Origin: Lachnospiraceae bacterium
GTDB lineage: Bacteria; Bacillota; Clostridia; Lachnospirales; Anaerotignaceae
Assembly (NCBI GenBank): GCA_910576545.1
Contig: CAJTKM010000013.1
Coordinates: 24,885 to 88,884, forward strand
Length of the DNA: 64,000 bases
Direction of reading: 5' to 3'
The notes beneath the pieces are model-generated. The model saw nothing but the letters and a program-made list of their open reading frames with translations. It did no database searches and was not told the DNA's origin. The position numbers and the translations under genes are program-made. Positions 29,150-37,696 of the stretch are shown here, piece by piece (the stretch's first letter is position 1; every line of letters begins with the position of its first letter).

Positions 29150-30097
29150 TTAATCCATAGAATTTGTGGAGCCGATGACGTTTTTGATCTTGTCCTCAAC
29201 CAGCTCCTGAATCAGGTCGCGCCCTGCGCCCAGATAGCCGCGGGGGTCAAACGCAGACGGATTCTCCCCGAAAGATTTGCGAATCGCCGCTGTCAGCGCA
29301 AGCCTCAGGTCTGTATCCATATTAATCTTGCAGACCGCCATAGAGGACGCTTTGCGCAGCATTTCCGCCGGAATACCCTTTGCGCCCGCAATCTCGCCGC
29401 CGAACTCGTTGCACATTGCCACGCACTTCTGATCAACAGAGGACGCGCCATGCAGAACGATAGGATACTGGTGGAAACCTTCTGCCTCCAGCTTTTCCGT
29501 AATCGTTGCCAGACGGTCAAAGTCCAGCTTTGCCTCACCTTTGAATTTATACGCGCCATGGCTTGTGCCGATTGCAATGGCAAGAGAATCTACGCCCGTG
29601 CGTTTTACAAAATCCACCGCCTGGTCAGGGTCTGTATACGTTGCATTCGCCGCGTCAACGTTTACTTCGTCCTCAACGCCAGCCAGCTTGCCAAGCTCCG
29701 CCTCTACCACTACGCCGCGTTCATGTGCGTAATCCACGATTTTTTTCGTCTGTGCTACATTTTCCTCATAATCCAGATGGGAACCATCAAACATTACGGA
29801 AGTAAACCCGTATTCGATACAGTCCCTGCAAACTTCAAAATCAGAACCATGGTCAAGATGCAGTGCGATATCCAGCCCTGTTTCCTCGATTGCCGCGTCC
29901 ACCATCGCTTTCAGATATTTCGGGTGCGCATATTTCAGCGCGGATTTGGAAACCTGAAGGATAACAGCGGAATTCTGCGCCTTTGCCGCAGCCACAACGC
30001 CCTGAATAATCTCCATATTGTTGATATTGAATGCACCAATGGAGTAACCGCCCTGAAAAGCCTTTTCAAACATCTTTTTTGTCGTCACTAAAGCCAT
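29150..30097 (-). CDS. fba: class II fructose-1,6-bisphosphate aldolase
   Basis: 315 aa, Zn-dependent. Cleaves fructose 1,6-bisphosphate to DHAP and glyceraldehyde 3-phosphate. Metal and catalytic motifs: LHLDHGSDF (about 80-88), DGSHLDYEENV, AIGTSHGAYKF and VLHGASSV. The class II (bacterial type B, GatY-like) layout is complete. A promoter near 30160-30180 (TTGCAA-N17-TATAAT on the minus strand) and ribosome site AAAGGGTG precede it. Monocistronic. Confidence 0.95.
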   Translation of the reverse strand: MALVTTKKMFEKAFQGGYSIGAFNINNMEIIQGVVAAAKAQNSAVILQVSKSALKYAHPKYLKAMVDAAIEETGLDIALHLDHGSDFEVCRDCIEYGFTSVMFDGSHLDYEENVAQTKKIVDYAHERGVVVEAELGKLAGVEDEVNVDAANATYTDPDQAVDFVKRTGVDSLAIAIGTSHGAYKFKGEAKLDFDRLATITEKLEAEGFHQYPIVLHGASSVDQKCVAMCNEFGGEIAGAKGIPAEMLRKASSMAVCKINMDTDLRLALTAAIRKSFGENPSAFDPRGYLGAGRDLIQELVEDKIKNVIGSTNSMD

Positions 30098-30214
30098 ATC
30101 AAAACACCCTTTCTTTTTTCCTGTATTCTGTTTACATATAGTATCCTTTTATAATAGAATTATAATACGGCAAGGCTTTCCTTGCAAGGCATTTTATGGC
30201 AGGAGGGAGAATTT

Positions 30215-30667
30215 ATGCGATATTTTATGACAATGCTCACTGTGCTGGGGCTGGATTTGGGAACGAAAAAATGGGTGGAAAAAAGCCTGCCCTTAGGCGG
30301 GAGGAAAGTAATTGTCAAAAACCACCTGTATCTGCGGCACATAAAAAACCGCGGCATGGCTTATAATACATTCAGCGGAAAGCGGAAAGCAATCCTGCTT
30401 TCTACCGCTGGACTGCTCTCATTTTACGCCGCGCTGTTCGCAAAGGCGGCGTTCGGCAGCGGCAACAGGAAGCTTGCCATGCCTCTGGGCGTAATACTCG
30501 GCGGCGGGCTGGGAAATTTCTGGGAACGGCTCCGCAAAGGGGCAGCAACGGATTTCCTCTACATTAAAGCAAAAAACGCGCCGGTATTCAATATTGCAGA
30601 TGTCGCACTGATGGGCGGCGCGCTCTGGCTGGCAGAACGCCTCTGGAAAACAGGCGGGAACCGTTAG
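30215..30667 (+). CDS. signal peptidase II (LspA)-like protein
   Basis: 150 aa with about four TM helices. Family elements are recognisable though divergent: LDLGTKKWVEK near the N-terminus (canonical DxxTK), KNRGMAY (canonical NxGxAF), GNFWERLRKGAATDF (canonical GNxxDRxxxGxVxDF) and FNIADVAL. The two catalytic aspartates, in TDF and NIAD, are both present. The usual IDR aspartate is a glutamate here. LspA removes lipoprotein signal peptides. Strong ribosome site GGAGGGAGAATTT. It may be a second, specialised copy, since the housekeeping lspA normally lies next to rluD and pyrR. Confidence 0.75.
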   Translation: MRYFMTMLTVLGLDLGTKKWVEKSLPLGGRKVIVKNHLYLRHIKNRGMAYNTFSGKRKAILLSTAGLLSFYAALFAKAAFGSGNRKLAMPLGVILGGGLGNFWERLRKGAATDFLYIKAKNAPVFNIADVALMGGALWLAERLWKTGGNR

Positions 30668-30768
30668 TTTTTTGTCCTTTTTTGCCCGGAATCCGCGTAA
30701 AATGACACATTTCGGACGCACTTACCGGCTTTTTTTCGAGAGAATGATAAGAAAAAGTAATTTTTCTG

Positions 30769-30797
30769 TTGCCGATTTTTGCGGAGTGTAGTATAAT
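30769..30797 (+). promoter_or_regulatory. promoter of 6S RNA
   Basis: TTGCCG (30769-30774), 17 bases and TATAAT (30792-30797) lie about seven bases before the inferred RNA 5' end. Confidence 0.8.
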
Positions 30798-30803
30798 AGG
30801 CGT

Positions 30804-30996
30804 AGAAAATCCTGAGATGTTCGACAACTTGCCATATTTGAACCTACATTATCGACACGGGATTCCTATATGCAGGAGATATGTCAGGCCTCAAGCTAAT
30901 TCCCTTTGGGCAGAGGAAGGCAGAGTCTGCTGCTGCGGTTACCCACCTGGCTTAGGCTAGGTGTCAAGAGGCAAGACCGGCATTTTGGGATTATTC
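30804..30996 (+). ncRNA. ssrS: 6S RNA (RNA polymerase regulator)
   Basis: A roughly 190-base RNA with a closing stem in which AATCCTGAGATG (30808-30819) pairs fully, with G-U pairs, with CATTTTGGGATT (30981-30992). A second helix is CTTGCC with GGCAAG. Between lie the Firmicutes-type central region TTTGAACCTACATTATCGAC and GGGATTCCTATATGC, an open bulge and an apical stem (CCTGGCTTAGGCTAGG). 6S RNA mimics an open promoter and sequesters sigma-A RNA polymerase. The promoter upstream and the long hairpin downstream support a stand-alone RNA gene. No ORF fits. Confidence 0.85.
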
Positions 30997-31001
30997 TAAT
31001 T

Positions 31002-31051
31002 CAAAGAAAGTCCCGTACAGCGGAGTTATCCGCTGTACGGGACTTTCTTTG
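31002..31051 (+). terminator. long hairpin after 6S RNA
   Basis: A perfect 23-bp inverted repeat (31002-31024 with 31029-31051, loop GTTA). The stem ends in CTTTCTTTG, giving a U-rich 3' arm but no separate U-tract. It is probably the 6S terminator, but it is longer than needed. Confidence 0.6.
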
Positions 31052-31093
31052 AAGAAGCCGCAGCATAGGGAATTTTTCCTGAAATATGTTTTT

Positions 31094-31175
31094 CCAGACG
31101 CATGGAATGCGGCTGGCAATCTGGATTAAGGGCTGGAAACCCTTACGGAGGTCAGGGCAACGCCCAAGGGTCTTC
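31094..31175. repeat. dispersed mosaic repeat, copy R4 (partial)
   Basis: A partial copy: GCATGGAATGC with CCAG/CTGG flanks, AAGGGCTGGAAACCCTT, then CAGGGCAACGCCC AAGGGTCTT. The left end is missing or diverged. Confidence 0.6.
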
Positions 31176-31239
31176 CTGTTCTTTTTTTTTGCCTGCGGCA
31201 TAGGATAGTGATAAAGCCATTTTCGGGAGGGGACAAGAT

Positions 31240-33582
31240 ATGATGAAAAAAATTTGGATACTTTATGGACTGTTGTCTCTGCTGCTGTCCGGCTGTGCCT
31301 CTGGCGGCCCCGCGGCAGCCGAACGTGCCGCCGTCGGCAGAATCGGCGAAGATATCCCCATCAGCAGGGAAATGGCAGCAAAAACCATTGCTCTCGCGTT
31401 TTATACGCCGGAGGAACTGGATACTCTGGCGGAACAAAGCGAAACAGGGCTGCCCTTTTCCGATGTTTCCCCGGAAGACTGGGCAGCGCCCTACATTCTC
31501 GGCAGTATGGAGCAGGGCTTTTTCGCCGGAGATGAAGAAGGGCTTTTCCGTCCGCAGGACAGCCTTTCCCTCTGGGAGGCACAGGCATTGATGGACAGGC
31601 TTGCCCCTGATTATGACAGCCGCATCGTGCTGACGGACGAGAACAAAAACATGGCTGTATCCTACGACCTTTGGGCGCAGCTTTTGGAAACCGCGCTGAA
31701 ATCCCGCCGCGCGGAGGACAGCCTCTATTCCTATGGCATCAGGGAGCAGAACGCCGTACTGCTTTCTGCGGAGGGCAAACAGTTCGATACCGGAAATTTC
31801 CGGGCTGACGGGCTGGATTTAACCCCCTATGAAGCCTCCCGCATCACCTTTCTGGAAAAGGACGGGGAAATCGTGCTTCTGCTGACTGTGGAAGCATTAT
31901 CGCCCATTGTGCAGAATATTTACTGCCACGCAGAAAACGGCACGCTTTTTCTGGAAACAGGCACAGGCACAGCAGAACTCCCCTATCGCGAAAAGCTGGA
32001 AGAAGGATTTGCCGATGTAAAGCTGGAAAACGGCAAGCCTGCGGAGGTCACGCCAATCGAAACTCTGGGGCGGCAGACGGTCAAGCGGGTAGACAGCAAC
32101 GGGCTGTATTTAGCAGAAAAGGGCGCTCTGGAATGGACAGAAAATGCCCGTATTTACCGGAAAAACGGAGATTCTTTCGTTGCTGAAAAACCTTCCGCGC
32201 TGGTCTGCGGCACAGATTTGGCGGAATATTACGAAAAAGACGGCAAAATTGCAGGGGCTGTGATTAACAAAGACGTTCTGCCGGAGCATATCCGCGTATT
32301 CCTGAAAGGGAGCGAACAGGAGCGCGTCACACTTTCCGCAGATGGCGGCATGACATTTACCAGCCGCAGCGCCTCTAAAACCTTTCCCGAAGGTGCGAAA
32401 GCCACTCTGACCGCCGACCTTCCCTGGTTTGACAACGGGATACTGACCGTAACAGGCGAAAACGGCTGTCCCATACAGGTAAATTTCACAGATGGGACAG
32501 CCTTCCGCTACGAGGGCGTTCTGGAATTGGAGCGGAGGAGTGAAAACGGCTTCACAATCGTAAATGAGCTGCCTATGGAACGCTACCTTGCCGGAGTCGT
32601 GCCGTATGAAATGCCTGTCAGCTTCGGGCAGACCGCTCTGGAAGCGCAGGCCATCACTGCCCGCAGCTATGCCTACCACCAGTTCTACGGCAACACCTAC
32701 GGCGAAAACGGCGGGCACGTTGCGGATACCGTCGCCAGCCAGGTTTACCGGGGCTATGAGGAAAATGAAACGGTCGAGGCAGCTGTAAAAGCAACGGAAG
32801 GGAAATGTGTGACGATTGCCGACAAAGTGGCTCAGACATATTTCTATTCCACATCCTGCGGTTTCGGCTCCTGCGCGGACGAAGTCTGGTCCACAGACGG
32901 CACCTTCAGCAGCAGCCGGAAAGAATACCTTGCAGGGCAGACACATGGCGATTTTGAAGCTCCGACAGATGAAGAAGGCTGGCTTGCTTTCTGGCAGGAT
33001 TGGGAAACAGAGGGCTATGACTCTGATTCCGCATGGTACCGCTGGAAAGTTTATTTCAGCGGCGCGCAGTTAACTGAGATACTGGAAAAAACGCTTGCGG
33101 AAGTTTCCCGCTCCAATCCTCAGCTGGTGCTTCTGCGGCAGGCGGACGGCAGTTTCCGCGCGGGGACACCACAGGGATCTGGCAAATTACAGGGGCTTGC
33201 AGTCAGCCGGAGGGGCGAAGGCGGCGTAGCGATGGAATTAGAGCTGACATTTGAAAAAGGAACCGTCTGCGTACGCACAGAATACGCCATCCGGCGGACG
33301 CTTTCCCCGACCAAATTAACCATCGGGGACGATATTTACCTGCAAAGGAAAAGCGGCGGCTCCCTGACCGGAAATACCATACTGCCGAGCGGCTTTTTCG
33401 CGGTAAAGGAAATGCGGAACGAGGAAGGTGCGCTGACGGGCGTCGCGTTTTACGGCGGCGGAAACGGCCACGGCGTAGGCATGAGCCAGTACGGGGCAAA
33501 AAAACTGGCAGAAATGGGGAAAACGCCGGAAGAAATACTTGCACACTATTTCCCCGGCACAACAGTACAGAAAGTAATGTAA
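31240..33582 (+). CDS. lipoprotein with SLH and SpoIID/LytB domains
   Basis: 780 aa. Lipoprotein signal MMKKIWILYGLLSLLLSGC, lipidation at C19. A single SLH module (about 72-122, FSDVSPEDWAAPYILGSMEQ...GLFRPQDSL) and a middle beta-rich region follow. The SpoIID domain (about 440-775) has the family marks LPMERYLAGVVPYEMP, ALEAQAITARSYAY and the end motif GHGVGMSQYGAKKLAEMG with HYFPGT. SpoIID proteins are lytic transglycosylases acting on denuded glycan during engulfment. This vegetative-style fusion with SLH is likely surface-bound. The catalytic Glu of SpoIID (in PYEMP) is present. Monocistronic with terminator 33611-33657. Confidence 0.88.
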   Translation: MMKKIWILYGLLSLLLSGCASGGPAAAERAAVGRIGEDIPISREMAAKTIALAFYTPEELDTLAEQSETGLPFSDVSPEDWAAPYILGSMEQGFFAGDEEGLFRPQDSLSLWEAQALMDRLAPDYDSRIVLTDENKNMAVSYDLWAQLLETALKSRRAEDSLYSYGIREQNAVLLSAEGKQFDTGNFRADGLDLTPYEASRITFLEKDGEIVLLLTVEALSPIVQNIYCHAENGTLFLETGTGTAELPYREKLEEGFADVKLENGKPAEVTPIETLGRQTVKRVDSNGLYLAEKGALEWTENARIYRKNGDSFVAEKPSALVCGTDLAEYYEKDGKIAGAVINKDVLPEHIRVFLKGSEQERVTLSADGGMTFTSRSASKTFPEGAKATLTADLPWFDNGILTVTGENGCPIQVNFTDGTAFRYEGVLELERRSENGFTIVNELPMERYLAGVVPYEMPVSFGQTALEAQAITARSYAYHQFYGNTYGENGGHVADTVASQVYRGYEENETVEAAVKATEGKCVTIADKVAQTYFYSTSCGFGSCADEVWSTDGTFSSSRKEYLAGQTHGDFEAPTDEEGWLAFWQDWETEGYDSDSAWYRWKVYFSGAQLTEILEKTLAEVSRSNPQLVLLRQADGSFRAGTPQGSGKLQGLAVSRRGEGGVAMELELTFEKGTVCVRTEYAIRRTLSPTKLTIGDDIYLQRKSGGSLTGNTILPSGFFAVKEMRNEEGALTGVAFYGGGNGHGVGMSQYGAKKLAEMGKTPEEILAHYFPGTTVQKVM

Positions 33583-33610
33583 CACGCCGTCAACCTGTAT
33601 ATCAGGAAAT

Positions 33611-33657
33611 AAAAAAACCGGAAGCCTCTGTGTAACGCAGAAGCTTTCGGTTTTTTG
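33611..33657. terminator. bidirectional terminator
   Basis: AAAAAACCGGAAGC...CTCTG and CAGAAGCTTTCGGTTTTTT form a stem between convergent genes ending at 33582 (+) and 33668 (-). Confidence 0.85.
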
Positions 33658-33667
33658 TTCATCATTT

Positions 33668-34270
33668 TTACCGGTAGGAAACGTATGCTTTGATCACTTC
33701 TACAACATGGTCCAAATCCAGTCGGGAGGTATTCAGTATCAGGTCATAATTCTCCGCCTTGCCCCACTTCCCGCCTGTGAAATAGTTGTAATAATTCGCG
33801 CGGCGTTTATCCGTTTTGATTACGGCTGCCTCGGCGTTTTTCTCCGGCAGGTCATAATGCCTGACAGCGCGCTCCACGCGGTCTTTCAAGTCCGCCTGCA
33901 GGAAAACGTTAATACAGTTGGGGTTTTCGGAAAGCACATAATTCGCGGAACGCCCGACAATGACACAGCTGCCTTCCTCCGCCACTTCCTTGATGACCTG
34001 TGACTGCACAAGGAAAATTTTTTCGCTCAGGGGCAGACCGCAGGAATCCATGCCCGAAGCCAGCGATGTAATGGAAAACAGAAGGTTGCCGGTGGAAGTA
34101 TTTTCCGCCTCCTTGAAACACTCTTTGGAAAGCCCTGTTTTTTCCGCTGCAAGGTTTATCAGTTCGTTATCATAAAAAGGAACGCCAAGCGCGTCCGCAA
34201 GCTTTTTGCCCACAATCCTGCCGCCGCTGCCATACTGTCTGCTGATGGTAATGATTTTATTTTGCTTCAT
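33668..34270 (-). CDS. cytidylate kinase-like family protein
   Basis: 200 aa. The P-loop is ITISRQYGSGGRIVGKKLA (residues 7-25), with the GSGG variant typical of the cytidylate-kinase-like family rather than true Cmk. CVIVGRSANYVL and a LID-like RRANYYNYFTGGKWG follow. The substrate is uncertain: many clostridial genomes carry several of these genes in addition to cmk. The region upstream (34271-34345) may carry its promoter. Convergent with the SpoIID-family gene. Confidence 0.85.
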   Translation of the reverse strand: MKQNKIITISRQYGSGGRIVGKKLADALGVPFYDNELINLAAEKTGLSKECFKEAENTSTGNLLFSITSLASGMDSCGLPLSEKIFLVQSQVIKEVAEEGSCVIVGRSANYVLSENPNCINVFLQADLKDRVERAVRHYDLPEKNAEAAVIKTDKRRANYYNYFTGGKWGKAENYDLILNTSRLDLDHVVEVIKAYVSYR

Positions 34271-34732
34271 ATTTCATACACTCCTTAATTTTCAAAAATA
34301 TTTGAATTCTTCTATATTTCAGACTGTCAAAAAGCCTATTTTTATGTCGCGGAAGGGTTCGGGAAACGAAGCGTTTCCTCTGGCCCCGCCTTTGGCGGCA
34401 GGCCTTTGGTTCGGTTCGCAAAGCGAACTGCCCGGGAATCCGCAGAGCGGCTACACGGAAGGCATAGCCTGAGCCTTTTTGGACACGCTGGAATATTTCT
34501 ATATTTATTCCTTCCTAATAAGGCAAAGCTCAGTTCCAATGCTTTATTATATACCACTTTTCCAAAAGTGGCAATGAGGAAATCCAAAATCCTGAACAGC
34601 AAAAGCCCCCCTGTCCATGTTTTTTCGAAATTTCTCTGCCTCATCTTTACTTTTTGCAGAAAAATGAGTATGATGAAGGGTAAGACGGGAACGCCCGTTA
34701 AAAACTTTGCAAAGCTAAGGAGAATAAACGAT
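34271..34732. other. intergenic region upstream of aspS with hairpin cluster
   Basis: 462 bases between divergent genes. From 34345 to 34480 there is a run of short hairpins (GGAAACG-AAG-CGTTTCC; CCGCCTTTGGCGG; GTTCGCAAAGCGAAC) unlike the R1-R9 family. The rest is AT-rich and contains the aspS promoter. I looked for a T-box leader and see no specifier loop or TGGNACC-type T-box sequence. Confidence 0.5.
34646..34674 (+). promoter_or_regulatory. promoter of aspS
   Basis: TTTACT (34646-34651), 17 bases and TATGAT (34669-34674) lie about 60 bases before the start codon. Confidence 0.65.
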
Positions 34733-36532
34733 ATGGGAGAATCATTGACAGGCTTGAAAAGAAGCTGTATGTGCTGTGATGTAAACGAAACGATGATCGG
34801 GCAGGAGGTTACTGTAATGGGCTGGGTACAGCGCAGACGCGACCTCGGACAGCTTATATTCATCGCCCTGCGCGACAAGACCGGTCTGGTGCAGATTGCC
34901 ATTGACGGCAATACCGCCGAGCAGGCCCTGTTTGCCAGGGCGGAAACCATCCGCAGCGAATATGTGCTTGCGGTACGGGGCGAAATTGCCGCAAGAACGC
35001 CGGAAAACGTCAACCCGAACATGAAAACAGGAAAAATCGAACTGATTGCAAAGGAACTGCGTATCCTTTCCGAATCTGAAACACCCCCGTTCCAGATTGA
35101 GGATTCCGTTTCCCCGAAGGACGACCTGCGTCTGAAATACCGGTATCTGGATTTGCGCCGCCCCAGCCAGCTGAAAAACCTGGTACTGCGGCATAAAGTT
35201 GTGCAGGTCATTCGTAATTTCCTGGACGGCGAAAATTTCCTCGAAATCGAAACGCCCATCCTGGGCAAATCCACGCCGGAAGGCGCCCGGGATTATCTTG
35301 TGCCCAGCCGCGTACACCCCGGGCAGTTTTACGGCCTGCCACAGTCCCCGCAACTGTATAAACAGCTTCTGATGGTTGCAGGCATGGACCGCTATTATCA
35401 GGTTGCAAAATGCTTCCGCGATGAGGATCTCCGCGCCGACAGACAGCCGGAATTTACACAGGTAGATATGGAGCTTTCTTTTATCGACGAAGAAATCATT
35501 ATGGATATCAACGAGCGCATGATGCAGAAGGTATTCAAGGATATCCTGGATGTGGACATTCCCCTGCCCATGCCCCGTATGACGTATAAAGAGGCAATGG
35601 AACGTTTCGGCTCGGACAAGCCGGACGTACGTTTCGGCATGGAACTGAAAAACATTTCCAACGTTGTAGCAGGAACGGAATTTGTAGTATTCAAATCCGC
35701 GCTGGAAGCCGGCGGCAGCGTCCGCGCCATCAATGCAAAGGGCTGCGGCTCTTTCCCGCGCAAAAAAATCGACTCCCTTGTGGAATTTGTAAAAACCTAC
35801 CGCGCAAAGGGTCTTGCATGGATTGCCGTAAACGAGGACGGCACACTGAAATCCCAGATTGCAAAATTCTTTACACCGGAAAAATTGCAGGAAATTGTGG
35901 ATTGCATGGAAGGCAAGCCCGGCGACCTGATTCTGATTTGTGCGGATAAAGACAAAGTCGTATTCGATTCCCTTGGTGCATTGCGCCTGGAGCTTTCCAG
36001 AATGCTGGAACTGACAAAACCGGAGGATTTCCGTTTCCTTTGGGTAACAGAGTTCCCCATGCTGGAATGGGACGAGGAGGAAAACCGTTATGTTGCGGTA
36101 CACCATCCGTTTACCGCGCCTATGGATGAGGACCTGCCTCTCATCGACACAAAGCCCGGCGAAGTACGGGCAAAAGCATACGATATCGTACTGAACGGCT
36201 ATGAACTGGGCGGCGGTTCTATCAGAATCCACCGCAGGGATATCCAGCAGAAAATGTTTGAACTGCTGGGCTTCACGCCGGAGGACGCGCAGGAGCGTTT
36301 CGGGTTCCTGATGGACGCGTTCAAATATGGCGTGCCGCCCCATGGCGGTCTGGCGTTCGGGCTGGACAGAATCATCATGCTGATGAGCGGCGCAAGCAGC
36401 ATCCGCGACGTTATCGCGTTCCCGAAGGTAAAGGACGCGTCCTGTCCGATGACTGATGCCCCCGGCGTAGTAGAAGAAAAGCAGCTTGACGAGTTAGGCA
36501 TTGCGATAAAAGAAGTGATTACAGAAGAATAA
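34733..36532 (+). CDS. aspS: aspartyl-tRNA synthetase
   Basis: 599 aa, the normal bacterial length. The OB-fold anticodon-binding domain (about 10-105, VMGWVQRRRDLGQLIFIALRD) precedes the class II core with motif 2 (FRDEDLRADRQPEFTQVDME), the bacterial insertion domain (about 290-430) and motif 3 (GGLAFGLDRIIMLMSG). Whether it is discriminating depends on residues not judged here. The start ATG 34733 has AAGGAG and is preferred to upstream alternatives in the same frame. Single gene with promoter at 34646-34674. Confidence 0.96.
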   Translation: MGESLTGLKRSCMCCDVNETMIGQEVTVMGWVQRRRDLGQLIFIALRDKTGLVQIAIDGNTAEQALFARAETIRSEYVLAVRGEIAARTPENVNPNMKTGKIELIAKELRILSESETPPFQIEDSVSPKDDLRLKYRYLDLRRPSQLKNLVLRHKVVQVIRNFLDGENFLEIETPILGKSTPEGARDYLVPSRVHPGQFYGLPQSPQLYKQLLMVAGMDRYYQVAKCFRDEDLRADRQPEFTQVDMELSFIDEEIIMDINERMMQKVFKDILDVDIPLPMPRMTYKEAMERFGSDKPDVRFGMELKNISNVVAGTEFVVFKSALEAGGSVRAINAKGCGSFPRKKIDSLVEFVKTYRAKGLAWIAVNEDGTLKSQIAKFFTPEKLQEIVDCMEGKPGDLILICADKDKVVFDSLGALRLELSRMLELTKPEDFRFLWVTEFPMLEWDEEENRYVAVHHPFTAPMDEDLPLIDTKPGEVRAKAYDIVLNGYELGGGSIRIHRRDIQQKMFELLGFTPEDAQERFGFLMDAFKYGVPPHGGLAFGLDRIIMLMSGASSIRDVIAFPKVKDASCPMTDAPGVVEEKQLDELGIAIKEVITEE

Positions 36533-36724
36533 AACCTTGAGGGCTTTGCCCTCAAACTCCCACAAGGGGCGCGCCCCTTGACCTGCTTTCCAGCCGCATA
36601 AAATGCGGCTGGGGAATCCAAACGGGAATGGGAACAGAAGACTTCCATCGCATGAAATGCGATGGCAAATGGGTCAAGGGCTGAAAGCCCTTGCGGGGAA
36701 GTGGGGCAGAGCCCCACGGTCTTA
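36533..36724. repeat. dispersed mosaic repeat, copy R5 (full length)
   Basis: It starts immediately after the aspS stop (ACCTTGAGGGCTTTGCCCTC) and ends GTGGGGCAGAGCCCCAC GGTCTTA just before the next gene. It contains CAAGGGGCGCGCCCCTTG, a CAGCCGCA/TGCGGCTG hairpin, an ATCGCATGAAATGCGAT hairpin and AAGGGCTGAAAGCCCTT. The ends are inverted repeats. Confidence 0.85.
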
Positions 36725-36744
36725 AATTCTTTTCAGGAGGAAGT

Positions 36745-37626
36745 ATGCAGAGAAAAAAAGAGCTTTTTTTGCCCGAAGTAAACGCGGAAATACCGCCGCA
36801 ACAGCCGGAGTTCTGCCTGCCGGACGCCCCCTGCCCCTGCTGCGGCACAATTTCGATACCCAGCGGCGGGGACGCGCCCGCATTCATCTGCCCCCATTGC
36901 TTCTGGGAAATCGACCCATTCCTCCATGCCGAGGACGAGCCGAGTGACCTGAACCACGGCATGACTCTGCGGCAGGCGCGCGAAAATTACACAACATTCG
37001 GCATAAGCGCAGAAAAATACCTGCACCTGCCCCACGCCCCGCGGGAAATCTGGCGGCGCAGGAGCATCCGCCATTTTTCGGATTCTCCCGTCCATCCCGA
37101 AACGCTGTGCGAAATCCTTCGTGCGGGCATGGCAGCACCCTCCTCCAAAAACAGGCAGCCCTGGAAATTTATTGTCGTTTCCGGCAGCGCGAAAAAAGAA
37201 ATGCTTGCAGCATTCCGGCAGGGCATAGAGCGGGAAAAGCACGTCACGCCGCTCCTGCCGGAAAGCCGTGAGCATATTGCCGGTGCAGAACATACTTTGG
37301 AAATCATGCGTTGCGCACCGGTAACCGTATTTGTCACAAACCCCATCGGACGCAGTCTGTTCCAGAGCCTGACGCCGGAAGAACGGATTGCCGAAATCTG
37401 CAACATCCAGTCCGTCGGCGCGGCAATGGAAAATATGGCACTCGCGGCAGAAGGGCTGGGGCTGGGCAGCTTATGGATTGCAGATATTTTTTTCGCATAT
37501 GAAGAACTGGCACGCTGGCTGGATACGGACGGAGAACTGATGGCGGCTATGGCGTTCGGCTATCCTGCCGAGCATCCCGGAAAACGCCCCAGCAAATCAC
37601 TTGCCGATACCATAGAATGGCGGTAA
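36745..37626 (+). CDS. CPCC zinc-finger domain fused to nitroreductase
   Basis: 293 aa. The N-terminal 100 residues form a cysteine-rich CPCC domain (CPCCGTIS, then CPHCFWEIDPF, then LRQARENYTTFG), predicted to bind metal. The rest is an FMN nitroreductase: RRSIRHFSDSP, GMAAPSSKNRQPWKFIVV, NIQSVGAAMENMALAAEGLGLGS (shown in parts) and AFGYPAEHP. CPCC domains usually occur alone as small proteins, so the fusion is unusual. Start ATG 36745 has CAGGAGGAAGT upstream, just after repeat R5. Substrate unknown. Confidence 0.85.
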   Translation: MQRKKELFLPEVNAEIPPQQPEFCLPDAPCPCCGTISIPSGGDAPAFICPHCFWEIDPFLHAEDEPSDLNHGMTLRQARENYTTFGISAEKYLHLPHAPREIWRRRSIRHFSDSPVHPETLCEILRAGMAAPSSKNRQPWKFIVVSGSAKKEMLAAFRQGIEREKHVTPLLPESREHIAGAEHTLEIMRCAPVTVFVTNPIGRSLFQSLTPEERIAEICNIQSVGAAMENMALAAEGLGLGSLWIADIFFAYEELARWLDTDGELMAAMAFGYPAEHPGKRPSKSLADTIEWR

Positions 37627-37653
37627 ACTAAAATTATTTTTTTATACAGACAA

Positions 37654-37696
37654 AAACCCTTGCGGGCAAATCACAAAGCCCCAAGGGTTTCTTTTT
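37654..37696. terminator. bidirectional terminator between nitroreductase and hisK
   Basis: AAACCCTTG and CAAGGGTTT pair across an 18-base loop region containing CGGGC/GCC. The structure is followed by CTTTTTT on the + strand and flanked by AAAA on the other side. Confidence 0.75.

Noticed and set aside
34490..34732. Possible T-box leader upstream of aspS.
   Set aside because: No T-box sequence, specifier loop or antiterminator/terminator pair could be recognised.
34742..36343. 533-codon minus-strand frame opposite aspS.
   Set aside because: Antisense shadow of aspS; no start signal and no recognisable domain.
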